From an uncultured cyanobacterium (GTDB taxonomy: Bacteria > Cyanobacteriota > Cyanobacteriia > Phormidesmidales > Phormidesmidaceae): 7,035 bases of DNA. Positions 5,523 to 7,035 of this stretch are shown in pieces; position 1 is the first letter of the stretch, and every line of letters begins with the position of its first letter. The DNA lies in NCBI GenBank assembly GCA_938029995.1, contig CALHGI010000183.1, positions 1-7,035 on the forward strand. Reading direction: 5' to 3'. The notes beneath the pieces were generated by a model. It was not told the origin of the DNA. It saw nothing but the letters and a program-made list of their open reading frames with translations, and ran no database searches. The position numbers were made by a program, and so were the translations under genes.

Positions 5523-7035
5523 ATGCATCTGAGTGAAATCACCCACCCTAACCAGTTGCATGGCTTGTCTGTGAAACAGTTAGAAGCCATTGCCCAGGAA
5601 ATTCGAGAAAAGCATCTACAAACAGTAGCAGCTAGTGGCGGACATTTAGGGCCAGGTCTAGGTGTAGTAGAACTCACCCTGGGCCTCTATCAAACCCTTG
5701 ATCTAGATCGTGACAAGGTCACCTGGGATGTGGGCCACCAAGCCTATCCCCATAAGTTGATTACAGGCCGCTACAACGATTTTGATTCCCTACGCCAAAA
5801 AGGTGGCGTAGCGGGCTATCTCAAACGCTGTGAAAGCAAATTTGACCATTTTGGCGCAGGTCATGCGTCCACGAGCATTTCCGCCGCCCTAGGCATGGCC
5901 ATTGCCCGCGATCTCCAGGGTGATGACTATAAGGTCGCGGCCATTATTGGCGACGGTGCCCTCACCGGGGGCATGGCCCTCGAAGCCATTAACCATGCCG
6001 GTCATTTGCCCGATACCAATTTGGTGGTGGTGCTCAATGACAATGAAATGTCCATTTCCCCCAATGTGGGTGCCATTCCCCGCTACCTCAATAAGATTCG
6101 CCTGAGCCCCCCCATGCAGTTCCTCAGCGATAACTTGGAGGAACAGCTCAAGCAAATCCCGTTCGTTGGTGATTCGTTTACCCCAGAACTAGATCGGGTC
6201 AAGGAGGGCATGAAACGCCTGGCCATGTCCAAAGTGGGAGCCGTCTTCGAAGAACTGGGCTTTACCTACATGGGCCCTGTGGACGGCCATAATTTGGCTG
6301 AGTTGATCAACATTTTCAAAGAAGCTCACGCCAAAGGCGGTCCGGTCCTAGTCCATGTCTCTACGATCAAAGGCAAAGGCTATGAGATCGCCGAGAAGGA
6401 TCAGGTGGGATACCACGCCCAGTCACCCTTTAACCTCACCACCGGCAAAGGCTATCCATCGAACAAACCCACCCCGCCCAAATATGCCAAGGTGTTTGCC
6501 GAAACCTTGATCAAGCTGGCGGAAAATAATCCCAAAATTGTTGGCATTACAGCGGCTATGGCCACCGGCACCTGTCTGGATAAACTTCAGGCTGCCCTGC
6601 CCAAGCAGTACATAGATGTGGGCATCGCCGAGCAACACGCAGTGACCTTGGCGGCCGGGCTAGCCTGTGAAAATATGCGTCCCGTGGCCGCCATCTACTC
6701 TACGTTTCTTCAGCGGGCCTATGACCAGATTGTCCACGACGTCTGTATTCAAAATCTACCGGTATTTTTCTGCCTTGATCGGGCGGGCATTGTGGGCGCC
6801 GATGGTCCCACCCACCAGGGTATGTACGATATTTCCTACCTACGCTCCATCCCCAATATGGTGGTGATGGCCCCCAAGGATGAGGCCGAACTACAGAAGA
6901 TGGTGGTGACGGGCATTGAATATACCGATGGCCCCATCGCGGTCCGCTATCCCCGTGGCAGTGGCTATGGTGCTCCCTTGATGGAAGAAGGCTGGGAGGC
7001 TCTACCCATTGGTAAAGGTGAAGTGCTGCGCCAGG
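5523..7035 (+). CDS. dxs: 1-deoxy-D-xylulose-5-phosphate synthase, 3'-truncated by window edge
   Basis: This thiamine-diphosphate enzyme condenses pyruvate and glyceraldehyde 3-phosphate to 1-deoxy-D-xylulose 5-phosphate, the entry step of the MEP pathway. In cyanobacteria that pathway supplies carotenoids, phytol and quinone side chains. The 504 visible residues begin [16 protein letters not shown]. They include [10 protein letters not shown] with the conserved His at 41, [10 protein letters not shown] (69-78) and the ThDP/Mg motif starting GDGALTGG (143-150) and ending NDN (172-174). The second domain has [10 protein letters not shown] with the catalytic Glu at 370, and [14 protein letters not shown] with R420 and H431. 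The family is about 630-640 residues long, so roughly 130 C-terminal residues are beyond the window. The ATG at 5523 has a good Shine-Dalgarno sequence and matches the usual N-terminus. No frameshift or missing key residue was seen. Identity is secure. Confidence 0.97.
   Translation, partial: MHLSEITHPNQLHGLSVKQLEAIAQEIREKHLQTVAASGGHLGPGLGVVELTLGLYQTLDLDRDKVTWDVGHQAYPHKLITGRYNDFDSLRQKGGVAGYLKRCESKFDHFGAGHASTSISAALGMAIARDLQGDDYKVAAIIGDGALTGGMALEAINHAGHLPDTNLVVVLNDNEMSISPNVGAIPRYLNKIRLSPPMQFLSDNLEEQLKQIPFVGDSFTPELDRVKEGMKRLAMSKVGAVFEELGFTYMGPVDGHNLAELINIFKEAHAKGGPVLVHVSTIKGKGYEIAEKDQVGYHAQSPFNLTTGKGYPSNKPTPPKYAKVFAETLIKLAENNPKIVGITAAMATGTCLDKLQAALPKQYIDVGIAEQHAVTLAAGLACENMRPVAAIYSTFLQRAYDQIVHDVCIQNLPVFFCLDRAGIVGADGPTHQGMYDISYLRSIPNMVVMAPKDEAELQKMVVTGIEYTDGPIAVRYPRGSGYGAPLMEEGWEALPIGKGEVLRQ

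Overview
The window looks like a chromosomal segment of a cyanobacterium. The evidence is a pncB-nadD-nrtR-nadE cluster of the kind known from cyanobacteria, a glutamine-dependent NadE ending in a GWRMPIA-type tail, a cyanobacterial-type DXS, and two perfect HIP1 octamers (GCGATCGC) inside nadE. The genus cannot be fixed from this sequence alone; GC content is moderate to high, and CCC- and GGG-rich codons are frequent.

Layout. Positions 1-4518 hold four co-directional plus-strand genes of NAD metabolism. They are nicotinate phosphoribosyltransferase (pncB, 5' end outside the window), nicotinate-mononucleotide adenylyltransferase (nadD, 12 nt later), a Nudix-related transcriptional regulator (nrtR, overlapping nadD by 31 nt), and glutamine-dependent NAD+ synthetase (nadE, after an 82-nt gap). 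At 4483-4572 a degenerate 18-bp tandem repeat runs from the last codons of nadE across its stop codon. It is followed by a strong hairpin (4576-4610) between convergent genes. On the minus strand, 4634-5155 encodes a small secreted protein of unknown function, built from four ~31-residue repeats with two cysteines each. A 367-nt gene-free region (5156-5522) separates it from the divergent dxs gene, which runs off the right edge and encodes the first enzyme of the MEP isoprenoid pathway.

How the genes work together. PncB makes nicotinate mononucleotide from nicotinate (salvage). NadD adenylates NaMN from salvage or de novo synthesis to deamido-NAD. NadE amidates that to NAD+. The NrtR-like protein has a Nudix domain lacking key catalytic glutamates, plus a C-terminal winged-helix domain, so it probably senses an NAD-derived ligand such as ADP-ribose and controls the pathway. 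Its operator is not visible here and would be expected upstream of pncB. dxs and the Cys-repeat protein have no evident functional link to the NAD genes.

The least explained items are the Cys-repeat secreted protein, the 18-bp repeat across the nadE stop codon, and small inverted repeats in the 5156-5522 region. No clearly new multi-gene system was found; most of the window is core metabolism.
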